DNA of 64,000 nt from positions 62,001 to 126,000 of the forward strand of contig JBMHCR010000007.1 in assembly GCA_049889815.1 (NCBI GenBank), written 5' to 3'. The notes under the pieces were generated by a model, which saw only the letters and a program-made list of their open reading frames with translations, searched no databases and was not told where the DNA came from. Positions 17,201 through 28,091 of this stretch are shown one piece after another. Every line of letters starts with the position of its first letter. Positions within the stretch are counted from its first letter, which is position 1. Made by a program: the position numbers and the translations under genes. The stretch comes from JBPOFY01 sp049889815 (GTDB taxonomy: Bacteria; Verrucomicrobiota; Verrucomicrobiia; Opitutales; Coraliomargaritaceae).

Positions 17201-18607
17201 ATGACCAATTCCAGAAATACAAATACCTTCCAAAAAGCATTGGCGATCAATTTGGATTCGCACATCTACGGAGTATTCGCAGAAATTGGCGCAGGCCAAG
17301 AAACCGCAAATTGTTTTTTTCGCGCATCCGGTAGCGCGGGCACAGTGGCAAAAACCATCTCTGCCTATGACATGACCATGAGTGATGCCTTGTATGGGAA
17401 AGCGAACCGCTACGTTTCTGAAAAAAGACTACAGGCGATGCTTTGCTACGAGTATGACCTTCTTGAGGAACGTCTTGCTTCGGCACGGGGCAGCGAAACA
17501 ACCTTCTTCTCCTTTTGTAACACGGTGCGCGCACGCGGTTATCAGGATAGCGGCGAATGCCACGGATGGCTCGGCGTTCGATTTCAATTGAAACCAGAAA
17601 CCCCGCCTTGCGAGATTGTTCTTCACCTCCGCCTCCTAGACGAAACGAACGCAGAGCAGATGGAAGCGTTGGGGCGTGTCGGGGTAAATCTTATATACGC
17701 GGCGTTTTACCACCGTGATAGTCTGCAAACCTTTGTCGAGTCACTCGCAGATAATATTCCACAGGGCCGTGTTGAAGTCGATATGCTACGGTTCTCAGGT
17801 GAAGGCTTCCGCTACGTCGACAATCGTTTGTGTGCGTTACAGTTGGTGCAAAGCGGGCTTACCGACGCTGCGATGTTCAACAAAGATGGCGAGGTGATTC
17901 AAGCAGCAGATGAGCTCTACAAACGCCCCATCCTTCTTCTTCGAGGAAGCTTCAATCCTGTATTGAAACTACATCTGGATATGCTAGAGCAATCAAAGGC
18001 AGTTTTTTCCGAGGTTCTTACAGCAGAGCAAGCCGACCGGTCTGTAGAGCTTTGCGAAATCAGTACAAACAACCTTCTACGCGATGGCTCGGTTGACCAT
18101 GAGGATTTTATCGATCGTGCCGATGCGCTACAGGCCCTTAATAAGACTGTGCTAATCTCACGAAGCGCTGAGTTCCATAGGATTGCTACTTACCTCAGCC
18201 GATACACCACGGAACCAATCGCCATCATTTTGAGCATTGGATTGCTCAACGAATTATTCAAAGAGAAATGGTCTGCCAATCTCCAAGGTGGCATTCTTGA
18301 ATCCTTCGGCCGTCTATTTAAAAATAATGTGCAACTTTTTGTGTACCCTTGGCACAACAGCAAAAGCAAAGAAATGGTCACAGCCGACAATTTCAAAGCG
18401 CCTAAAAACTGGCAGCACTTTTATCAACACCTGATTGAAAACCTGCGGATACAACCTGTCGGCGTTGGAAACCCCGCCCTTCTCTCTATGACGGGCCGCA
18501 AAACACTCAAACTGATTGAGACTGGTAAAGAAGGCTGGGAACAGTGGGTACCAGACCAAGCACTCGAAATGGTTAAGCGGCAGAATAAGCGCGAAATCAG
18601 TCGGTAG
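17201..18607 (+). CDS. conserved protein with nucleotidyltransferase-like C-terminal half, function unknown
   Basis: 468 aa from the ATG at 17201 (an in-frame TTG lies 30 bases upstream). The N-terminal half (FAEIGAGQETANCFFRASGSAGTVAKTISAYDM read in pieces) belongs to a conserved bacterial family that I recall being auto-annotated inconsistently. The C-terminal half begins with LLLRGSFNPVLKLHLDML, where G-S-F-N-P (residues 249-253) and H258 echo the GSFDPVHNGH motif of NadD-type adenylyltransferases, as in nadD 1.2 kb away. The second His of the canonical HxGH is absent, so catalysis is not assured. Its 3' end overlaps the convergent aminotransferase by 11 bases. Confidence 0.8.
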   Translation: MTNSRNTNTFQKALAINLDSHIYGVFAEIGAGQETANCFFRASGSAGTVAKTISAYDMTMSDALYGKANRYVSEKRLQAMLCYEYDLLEERLASARGSETTFFSFCNTVRARGYQDSGECHGWLGVRFQLKPETPPCEIVLHLRLLDETNAEQMEALGRVGVNLIYAAFYHRDSLQTFVESLADNIPQGRVEVDMLRFSGEGFRYVDNRLCALQLVQSGLTDAAMFNKDGEVIQAADELYKRPILLLRGSFNPVLKLHLDMLEQSKAVFSEVLTAEQADRSVELCEISTNNLLRDGSVDHEDFIDRADALQALNKTVLISRSAEFHRIATYLSRYTTEPIAIILSIGLLNELFKEKWSANLQGGILESFGRLFKNNVQLFVYPWHNSKSKEMVTADNFKAPKNWQHFYQHLIENLRIQPVGVGNPALLSMTGRKTLKLIETGKEGWEQWVPDQALEMVKRQNKREISR

Positions 18608-19718
18608 AACTTAACAGGCGAGATAAGGCCCCGATTACGCGATCGCGCTGAACCTCGGTAAGTGACGATCCGCTCGGCAAACAAACTCCCCGCTCAAAAA
18701 TTCGCTCTGCGACCTCGCCCCCGTGAATTTTCTTATCTGAAAAAACCGGCTGCAGATGCAATGGTTTCCATACAGGTCGGGCCTCAATATCCTCCTCGGC
18801 TAACGCCATTAAAATATCATCTCTAGAGATTCCAGCATTCAGCGAATCGACAGTTAAACAGCTCAACCAGTAATTGTTGGAATCAGAATCCTGGATCGGC
18901 ATCATCACTACACCTTGAAACGCAGATAGAGACTTCGAGTAGGCTTCAAAATGCGCCTTACGAGCAGCAATTCGCCTAGGCAAATCAGCTAACTGACCGC
19001 GCCCCAAAGCTGCCAACACATTACTCATTCGATAGTTATAGCCCACCGCTCGATGTTCGTAATGCAGCACCGGTTCGCGGGCTTGTGTAGCCAGATAATG
19101 CGCCTGCTCAATCCACTCTTCGTTCGAAGAAAGCAACATACCTCCTGCAGATGTAGTGATGATCTTATTTCCATTAAACGAGAAAAAGGCGAGATCACCA
19201 AACGACCCTGCTGCTTTGCCTCTATACGTAGCTCCCAAAGCCTCGGCAGCATCTTCAACTATCGGCACATTGTGACGTCGACAAACAGCTACAATCTCAT
19301 CCATCCGAGCACATTGCCCGTATAGATGGACGATGATAACCGCCTTGACATTCTGCTCTTGCTGCAACGCCCTCTCCAACAAGTCAGGGTCCATATTCCA
19401 GCTACTTTCTTCGCTGTCCACAAACACCGGCTCCGCTCCAAGATAGCAAACTGGATTTGCACTCGCAGCAAAGGTAAAGGTCGGACAGACAACCCGATCT
19501 CCACTGCCGACGCCCAAAACCATGAGGGCCATATGCAAAGCTGCCGTACCGGAATTCAAGGCAACCGCATGCTCCACGCCAACCAAATCTGAAACTTCTT
19601 TCTCGAACAAATCCAACTCAGGGCCGACGGGCGCAACCCAGTTCGACTCCAATACGGTTTCCAGACTCTTATAGTCGCTTTGGCTGATATCTGGTGGAGA
19701 AAGATAGATCCGAGACAT
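18597..19718 (-). CDS. DegT/DnrJ/EryC1/StrS-family sugar aminotransferase
   Basis: 373 aa PLP enzyme of the nucleotide-sugar aminotransferase group, making amino sugars for glycans. The substrate loop NSGTAALHMAL, EDAAEALGATYRGKAAGSFGDLAFFSFNGNKIITTSAGG (in pieces) with PLP lysine K185, and the tail motif GVCLPSGSSLTEVQRDRVI are diagnostic. It resembles aminotransferases for UDP-4-keto sugars in surface polysaccharide or protein glycosylation. No other glycan genes flank it, so the product is unknown. Confidence 0.92.
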   Translation of the reverse strand: MSRIYLSPPDISQSDYKSLETVLESNWVAPVGPELDLFEKEVSDLVGVEHAVALNSGTAALHMALMVLGVGSGDRVVCPTFTFAASANPVCYLGAEPVFVDSEESSWNMDPDLLERALQQEQNVKAVIIVHLYGQCARMDEIVAVCRRHNVPIVEDAAEALGATYRGKAAGSFGDLAFFSFNGNKIITTSAGGMLLSSNEEWIEQAHYLATQAREPVLHYEHRAVGYNYRMSNVLAALGRGQLADLPRRIAARKAHFEAYSKSLSAFQGVVMMPIQDSDSNNYWLSCLTVDSLNAGISRDDILMALAEEDIEARPVWKPLHLQPVFSDKKIHGGEVAERIFERGVCLPSGSSLTEVQRDRVIGALSRLLSSTD

Positions 19719-19841
19719 CTGGCGACTCTGGGACTATCTCCACGATAGTTCGACACAAATCTACACATTATCACAACATAGCAAGTATGCTGAACCAAGA
19801 AATTTTAATGACATTTCCGCACCAACCAATAGCCTCGAAAA

Positions 19842-20195
19842 ATGATCAAAAGTCTGAATAAAGTTCCTGCAGATGTAGCGGAGGGTGTACGGGGCGGCAG
19901 TGGCACTGTCTATTCCCACAAACTTCTCGATCTATTTCCAGGTAGTGCCATCAAAAGTGTTGGCGTGGTTCGACTCGAGCCTGGCGCCACTATTGGTGAG
20001 CATTCGCATCACGGAGATGAAGATTTTTATTTTTGTATTTCGGGTACTGGCATTGTCATCGACGATGGTCAAGAGCACCCATTTACCCCTGGAGTTATAC
20101 AAATTACACGAGATGGCGGCAGCCAAGCGATCCGAAATACCGGTGAAACGGAACTGGTATTCTTAGGCGCCCTTGTAGCAACTAGCACCGACTAG
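19842..20195 (+). CDS. small cupin-domain protein
   Basis: 117 aa single-domain cupin. Motif 1 reads GATIGEHSHHGDEDFYFCISG with the metal-ligand candidates H-x-H and a downstream Glu, motif 2 is PFTPGVIQITRDGGSQAIRNTG with no obvious final His. Possibly a sugar- or metal-binding or epimerase-like protein. It converges on the MBL hydrolase with 3 bases between. Function not assignable. Confidence 0.82.
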   Translation: MIKSLNKVPADVAEGVRGGSGTVYSHKLLDLFPGSAIKSVGVVRLEPGATIGEHSHHGDEDFYFCISGTGIVIDDGQEHPFTPGVIQITRDGGSQAIRNTGETELVFLGALVATSTD

Positions 20196-20198
20196 AGA

Positions 20199-21023
20199 TC
20201 AAAAGAACGGATTACGTTCCAATTCGTTCTCAACCGTCGTGATCGGCCCATGCCCTGGACAAAGGAAAGTACTCTCTGGCAAGCTCAGCAATTGCTCAGT
20301 ATTATTTTTTAGTGCCAGCTCATACGCATTGGCAGCACCACCCATAGACAGGCAAAAGATCGAATCTCCAACAATTGCAATCGGTCGATCTAATCCAGAA
20401 ACAAGATAGGAAGTCCCGCCTAGGCTGTGTCCGCGGGTTAGACGAGCCTCCAATCTGAACCCTTCGCACCAATACGTCATTCCGTGAGCAACTGGTTTTG
20501 CATTAGCATGCGGTTCGTCGACGGGCGCATAGGTTTCAATATCAGGAAACCTGCTAATCAATTCATCAAAGGCCGCTATATGATCGCGGTGCGTGTGGGT
20601 TAAGAAAAGTGCTTTGATCGTAATTCGATGATAGGCGACAAATTCCAATAATTCGGCAACATTTGCACCTGTGTCAAACACACAACCCAGTCTGGATATT
20701 GTATCCCAAACAAGATAGCTGTTGACCGTCATTTCTTCGTAACCCGAAACTGGAAATGGCGTATTGAATAGCTCCAATCCAACACAACTAAGGGTGCCCG
20801 GCGACCAAACTTTCAAAGCCAGATTAACCAACTTGCCCGCATCCAAGTGCAACTCTTTCGCCAAAAGGCGAACAATAGCTTCATCAAAATCGCCGCCTAG
20901 AACTGAATCAATACGCGTAATTGGTACACCGATTTTCGCAGCTAAACACGAGGCATCTAAGTTTTGTCCAGCCATTGCCTTTGACAGCACGTCTTCGTAT
21001 TCGTCTTCAATGCGGATGGGCAT
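20199..21023 (-). CDS. MBL-fold metallo-hydrolase with N-terminal helix-turn-helix-like domain
   Basis: 274 aa. The metallo-beta-lactamase core starts near residue 85 and carries H143-T-H145-R-D147-H148, a later ARLTRGHSLGGTSYLV (His ligand) and a distal CPGHGPITT, as in glyoxalase II-like hydrolases. The first 70 residues (DVLSKAMAGQNLDASCLAAKIGVPITRIDSVLGG in pieces) look like an XRE-type helix-turn-helix, an uncommon attachment. Substrate unknown. Confidence 0.85.
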   Translation of the reverse strand: MPIRIEDEYEDVLSKAMAGQNLDASCLAAKIGVPITRIDSVLGGDFDEAIVRLLAKELHLDAGKLVNLALKVWSPGTLSCVGLELFNTPFPVSGYEEMTVNSYLVWDTISRLGCVFDTGANVAELLEFVAYHRITIKALFLTHTHRDHIAAFDELISRFPDIETYAPVDEPHANAKPVAHGMTYWCEGFRLEARLTRGHSLGGTSYLVSGLDRPIAIVGDSIFCLSMGGAANAYELALKNNTEQLLSLPESTFLCPGHGPITTVENELERNPFF

Positions 21024-21066
21024 AAATATTAAACGTCGCTCGGTTCAACGGAGTGTAGATCCAGAC

Positions 21067-21405
21067 TTAATCGCCTGAGTTCGAACCCCCGTCTACATTT
21101 TTACGAAAGAGAGCCCAAAATCGCTTCTTTTCCTTACGGTCATCCCTATCCGCGTCGCTCTTCGCCGTAAGAAATTCAGCTACACTTGCCTTTATAGAAT
21201 GGCATTTTCGAACACTCCACACACCCGAACCATAAATGAAGGACTGACTAGAATACAAGAGCTCATTGGCTTCCAACTCCTCAATGTCTTTTTCAGTCAC
21301 ACATCCTGAAACGATCGCACTTTTCGCGTCTGGATAGGTTTCTTTGTGTTCGATTGCGAATTTGATAACCGATCCGTCTGATAAACGATTTTTCGCGATC
21401 ATCAT
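21067..21405 (-). CDS. hypothetical protein, 112 aa
   Basis: Not recognised. The predicted protein begins MMIAKNRLSDGSVIKFAIEHK and ends with a charged stretch (DADRDDRKEKKRFWALFRKN). No signal peptide, membrane segment or cysteine motif. Composition and codon use look coding, and it fits head-to-tail 43 bases upstream of the MBL gene on the same strand. Could be a small lineage-specific protein. Confidence 0.5.
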   Translation of the reverse strand: MMIAKNRLSDGSVIKFAIEHKETYPDAKSAIVSGCVTEKDIEELEANELLYSSQSFIYGSGVWSVRKCHSIKASVAEFLTAKSDADRDDRKEKKRFWALFRKNVDGGSNSGD

Positions 21406-21818
<413 letters not shown>

Positions 21819-21824
21819 TTTGAG

Positions 21825-21857
21825 AGGCCGATTCGCACAGCGGGTCGGCCTTTTTTA
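21825..21857 (+). terminator. intrinsic terminator of tRNA-fMet
   Basis: AGGCCGA (21825-21831) pairs with TCGGCCT (21845-21851), followed by a run of six T. It lies 6 bases after the encoded CCA. Confidence 0.85.
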
Positions 21858-21874
21858 TCCTCGGTGCAAACAGG

Positions 21875-21894
21875 AGTTAAACCTAAGTTTAACT
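21875..21894. repeat. short perfect inverted repeat after tRNA-fMet
   Basis: AGTTAAAC-ctaa-GTTTAACT, 8-bp arms. The following stretch to about 21980 (GAGCGCAGCGACGACACAGG and onward) is non-coding and might be part of a dispersed repeat. No T-tract follows, so it is not a standard terminator. Confidence 0.4.
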
Positions 21895-22001
21895 GAGGAG
21901 CGCAGCGACGACACAGGAGTCAAGCAATGGCGACCAAACAATCCGAGTCCTGCATCCACTCAACAGGTCGTTTTAACATGAGGCGCCCTTTTTCTCCCTA
22001 T

Positions 22002-22598
22002 TTATTGATACTCTCGTCGACCCTCCAATGCACTGCGAAGCGTGACAGCGTCTGCAAAAGTAACACCTCCCCCACTGGGCAGACCAAAGCCGATGCGCGT
22101 CGCCCTAATATCCGTGTTGGCGAGCAGCTCTTCCTGAATATAGTGACAGGTCGCTTGGCCCTCGATATCGTTGGAAAGCGCGAGGACCAACTCCCCTACT
22201 TCACCACCAGAAATTCGGGTACTCAAACTTTCGAAATTGAGCTGCTCAGGTCCAACGCCATGGATTGGCGAAAGTTTTCCATGTAATACATGATACTGCC
22301 CTTTCCATGCTGCTGAGCGCTCGATTGCCATTAAATCAGGCACATGCTCAACAACACAGATCCGAGTTTGATCGCGCCGCTCATCCGGGCAGATCGCACA
22401 CAATTCGCCTTCTGCCATATTACCGCAGCACTCACAACGACTCACAGCATCCGCTGCATTCCGCAAAGAAGTGGTCAAATCGTCTAACTCTTCTCGATTT
22501 TCAACGAGAAGATACATGGCAATACGCTCTGCCGAACGGTAGCCCAGTCCAGGCAACTTCTTGAGCTTATTGAGCAGACTTTCGTAAGCAGGTGTCAC
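22002..22598 (-). CDS. recR: recombination mediator protein RecR
   Basis: 198 aa, standard RecR length. Helix-hairpin-helix region LKKLPGLGYRSAERIAMYLL, zinc finger C55/C58/C67/C70 (CECCGNMAEGELCAIC), and a Toprim domain (ICVVEHVPDLMAIERS). Works with RecO and RecF in loading RecA at gaps. GTG start; 12 bases after ybaB on the same strand. Confidence 0.97.
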   Translation of the reverse strand: MTPAYESLLNKLKKLPGLGYRSAERIAMYLLVENREELDDLTTSLRNAADAVSRCECCGNMAEGELCAICPDERRDQTRICVVEHVPDLMAIERSAAWKGQYHVLHGKLSPIHGVGPEQLNFESLSTRISGGEVGELVLALSNDIEGQATCHYIQEELLANTDIRATRIGFGLPSGGGVTFADAVTLRSALEGRREYQ

Positions 22599-22610
22599 GA
22601 GATAGTTGGC

Positions 22611-22919
22611 TTAAAACCCAGGGAAGCCACTCATGCCACCAGTCACAGCACCCATAGCCTCTTCACTGGTCTCTTTGGCTTTCGCTGCGGCCTCTTGCAC
22701 AGCTGCAAGTAAGGTCTCTTCTATAAAATCTACGTCTTCTTTCAGGAAATCCGGATCAAACTTAAACGACTGGAAATCTCCTTGGCCGTTGATCTTGATT
22801 TCAATCGCGCCACCACCACTGGAGACTTCGATGACCTGCTCAGCAAGCTGCTCTTGAACAGCCTCCATTTGTTTCTGCATTTTTTGAGCTTGTTTTAGTA
22901 GTTTTCCGACTCCTGCCAT
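22611..22919 (-). CDS. ybaB: YbaB/EbfC-family nucleoid-associated protein
   Basis: 102 aa. Typical N-terminal helix MAGVGKLLKQAQKMQKQMEAVQEQLA, a conserved GGGAIEIKINGQGDFQSFKFDPDFL sheet region, then a C-terminal helix. Binds DNA as a dimer. Paired with recR as in most bacteria, but dnaX, the usual third member, is not upstream: a 371-base gap is there instead. Confidence 0.95.
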   Translation of the reverse strand: MAGVGKLLKQAQKMQKQMEAVQEQLAEQVIEVSSGGGAIEIKINGQGDFQSFKFDPDFLKEDVDFIEETLLAAVQEAAAKAKETSEEAMGAVTGGMSGFPGF

Positions 22920-23290
22920 GGTGTATGATGATTTGTGTTAAGACTAATTAGGAAGAGCGCAGAGTGTTCACGGAGCACCTTGAGTGAGTCAAGCTGATAG
23001 CTGCTCAGCTCGCCCAACACGTAGTGTAAATTTACTTTGGGGCGTTTGTATATCAGACGCTCACTGCTACCGACTAGCAGCCTAGTTTTTATCAAAGGCA
23101 CCCAGAATTCACCGATTCGGCCCATTCATTGCATACACACTAAAACAATTCAGCAGTAATTACTTAGGTAAGATCTGAGGAACTAAAATCAGGGGAATAA
23201 GTCTCTATGCATACCGGTGCTCGCCCAGATAAGATCACTCGAACAAAACCAATTGAATCGGAGGTATCCAAATGAACATCCATCTCTTTT
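22920..23290. other. 371-base gap upstream of ybaB
   Basis: I searched both strands by eye for a signal-recognition-particle RNA (often near dnaX-ybaB-recR) and did not find its conserved tetraloop region. The longest frame (22895-23125, minus) has no protein-like features. It presumably holds the ybaB-recR promoter. Confidence 0.5.
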
Positions 23291-23722
23291 TCATCCACCA
23301 GCTCTTAAGGGTTTGAAACCAGATGCCTCAAGCAATTCGACTACACGATCGCGAACATCACCCTGTAGCTCGATGGTTCGGTTTTTCAGCGTGCCGCCAC
23401 ATGCACAGGATTTTTTAAGATCAAAAGTCAACGATTCGAGCTCTTTGAGAGAGATCATGATACTGAACTCTTTAAGCGTGGTCACCGTTTTACCACCTCG
23501 ACCAGCTTTTTCTCGACGCACCTCCACTCGCCCCTTGGACGGGCTCTTTTTTTGAGACGCCGCATTGTCAACACTTGGAATCACTTCCCCAGCCGGCAAC
23601 CCGCTGACCTCCAACGCTCCAAAAGGATTGTTATCCAACTCACTGGAAGAACCATCTGTGCTGATTTTTGATGACTTACCTTGGCTCATTGACGATGTGG
23701 TGTTTGAGGATCGTGCATCCAT
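23291..23722 (-). CDS. SUI1/eIF1-family translation factor (YciH-like)
   Basis: 143 aa. The C-terminal 85 residues form a SUI1 domain: VEVRREKAGRGGKTVTTL, SLKELESLTFDLKKSCACGGTLKN, IELQGDVRDRVVELLEASGF. The N-terminal 55 residues are Ser/Gly-rich and disordered. Bacterial members bind the small ribosomal subunit and may influence start-site fidelity, which is notable in a genome with so few Shine-Dalgarno sites. Overlaps the next upstream small gene by 37 bases. Confidence 0.9.
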   Translation of the reverse strand: MDARSSNTTSSMSQGKSSKISTDGSSSELDNNPFGALEVSGLPAGEVIPSVDNAASQKKSPSKGRVEVRREKAGRGGKTVTTLKEFSIMISLKELESLTFDLKKSCACGGTLKNRTIELQGDVRDRVVELLEASGFKPLRAGG

Positions 23723-23898
23723 TCAAGCGCTTTTTGATAACTGCGTTTGGATAAATAGTGACTTAAGCGTTCGGGCAAACCGCTCTCTGCCGCTACTAGA
23801 TCTAAACGCCGCAAAACATCTGTCAAAGAATCTCCTCGTTTAAGTGGACGTTTCTGTACAACCGTCTCAAGGTCGCTTTTTACTCGTTCACTATCCAT
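23686..23898 (-). CDS. small hypothetical protein, 70 aa
   Basis: Helical, charged protein (LKRGDSLTDVLRRLDLVAAE, LPERLSHYLSKRSYQKALEW). No known motif; the C-terminal RLSHYLSKRSYQKAL pattern is one I associate loosely with small uncharacterised verrucomicrobial/planctomycetal proteins. Its 3' end overlaps the SUI1 gene start by 37 bases in another frame, suggesting coupled expression. Confidence 0.6.
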   Translation of the reverse strand: MDSERVKSDLETVVQKRPLKRGDSLTDVLRRLDLVAAESGLPERLSHYLSKRSYQKALEWMHDPQTPHRQ

Positions 23899-24054
23899 CC
23901 TCCCCAGTGAAATTCCCTGTCTACATACGGCAAGACCTTAAGTTACAGATCCTACTATTAGAAAATTGAATAACCACTAAAATTCCAGTTTAAGATTTGT
24001 ATCTCTAATGCGACATCACATCTTAAAATCCCGATAACTTGACTCTACATCGCA

Positions 24055-26787
<2,733 letters not shown>

Positions 26788-26810
26788 CCCTCTTTAATTT
26801 TCTCAACCAA

Positions 26811-28058
26811 ATGGCAACAGAAGTAAAAATACCCGCAATGGGTGAATCCATCAGCAGCGGCATCCTCGCTGCTTGGCACGTGAAGGACGGCGATTATGTC
26901 GAGAAAGACCAACCCATCTATGAGTTGGAAACCGACAAGATCACTTCAGAAGCGGCGGCTGAAGTATCCGGCGTTATATCGATCGGAGTCGAAGCGGACG
27001 AGGAGGTCGACATCGGTCAGGTCGTAGCGACGATCGACGAGAGCGCAAGTGCTTCTGCTCCGACTAAGAGCGACGCACCAGCTGAAGCGCCAACTGCGTC
27101 CGAAGAAGCGAAAACTGAAGCTCCTGAGGCGGCACCTGCACCGACAACAAAGGTAGATCCAGTGACAACACTTTCACCCGCTGCACGCAAAGCCGCAGAA
27201 GAGACCGGAGTCAATCCGGCAAACGTCCCTGGCACCGGCAAGGACGGGCGTGTTACAAAGAACGACATCATTGAGGCTTCGAAAACGGCTGCAACTCCTG
27301 CTGCAGTAAAACCTGCTCCTGTAAAGCAAGTTGCAGCGCCTGCTCCTGCACACAATGGCGAGCGCGAGACCCGCAAAAAGATGAGTCCACTGCGCCGCAG
27401 GATTGCTGAGCGCTTGGTCACTGCCACACAAGAAGCTGCAATGCTCACAACCTTCAACGAAGTTGACATGAGCGCAGTGATGCAACTACGCAAACAACAT
27501 CAGGAAACGTTTGTTGAGCGCCACGGCATCAAGCTTGGTTTCATGTCGTTCTTCACAAAAGCGGTCACACACGCACTCCAAGCTGTGCCGGAAGTAAACG
27601 CCCGCATTGAGGGCAACGAAATTGTTTCCCAACATTACTACGACATCGGCGTTGCGGTCGGCACAGATAAGGGACTGATGGTTCCAATCCTGCGCGACTG
27701 CGACAGGAAGGGTTTTGCCGAAATAGAAGGCGATATCATTAGCTTCGCAAAAGCTGCACGTGACGGGAAGATACAGATGAGCGACCTCGAGGGTGGCGTC
27801 TTTACAATTTCCAACGGCGGCATCTACGGTTCCATGTTGAGCACACCGATTATCAACTACCCCCAACCTGCGATCCTCGGCTTGCACAACATCACCAAGC
27901 GCGCAGTCGTGGTTGACGATGAAATCGTAATTCGCCCAATGATGTATCTGGCACTAAGTTACGACCACCGTCTAATCGACGGCAAAGAAGCAGTCACCTT
28001 TTTAGTAAAAGTTAAGGAAGCGATCGAAGACCCAAGCCGTCTCCTTTTCGGCATCTAA
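26811..28058 (+). CDS. sucB: dihydrolipoyllysine-residue succinyltransferase (E2 of OGDH)
   Basis: 415 aa. One lipoyl domain with K43 in ELETDKITSEA, an Ala/Pro/Glu-rich linker (about 80-115), a peripheral subunit-binding domain (SPAARKAAEETGVNPANVPGTGKDGRVTKNDI in pieces), a second Ala-rich linker, then the catalytic core with H386-R-x-x-D390-G. Transfers succinyl to CoA. Confidence 0.96.
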   Translation: MATEVKIPAMGESISSGILAAWHVKDGDYVEKDQPIYELETDKITSEAAAEVSGVISIGVEADEEVDIGQVVATIDESASASAPTKSDAPAEAPTASEEAKTEAPEAAPAPTTKVDPVTTLSPAARKAAEETGVNPANVPGTGKDGRVTKNDIIEASKTAATPAAVKPAPVKQVAAPAPAHNGERETRKKMSPLRRRIAERLVTATQEAAMLTTFNEVDMSAVMQLRKQHQETFVERHGIKLGFMSFFTKAVTHALQAVPEVNARIEGNEIVSQHYYDIGVAVGTDKGLMVPILRDCDRKGFAEIEGDIISFAKAARDGKIQMSDLEGGVFTISNGGIYGSMLSTPIINYPQPAILGLHNITKRAVVVDDEIVIRPMMYLALSYDHRLIDGKEAVTFLVKVKEAIEDPSRLLFGI

Positions 28059-28091
28059 AGTTTAGGCCATCACCCATCAGCTATTCGAAAA

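Noticed and set aside
21927..22286. 119-codon plus-strand frame starting after tRNA-fMet
   Set aside because: Most of it is antisense to recR, whose zinc finger and Toprim motifs are unmistakable; the translation has no family features.
22920..23290. Signal recognition particle RNA in the gap beside ybaB-recR
   Set aside because: No match on either strand to the conserved SRP helix 8 region; left as unassigned intergenic DNA.
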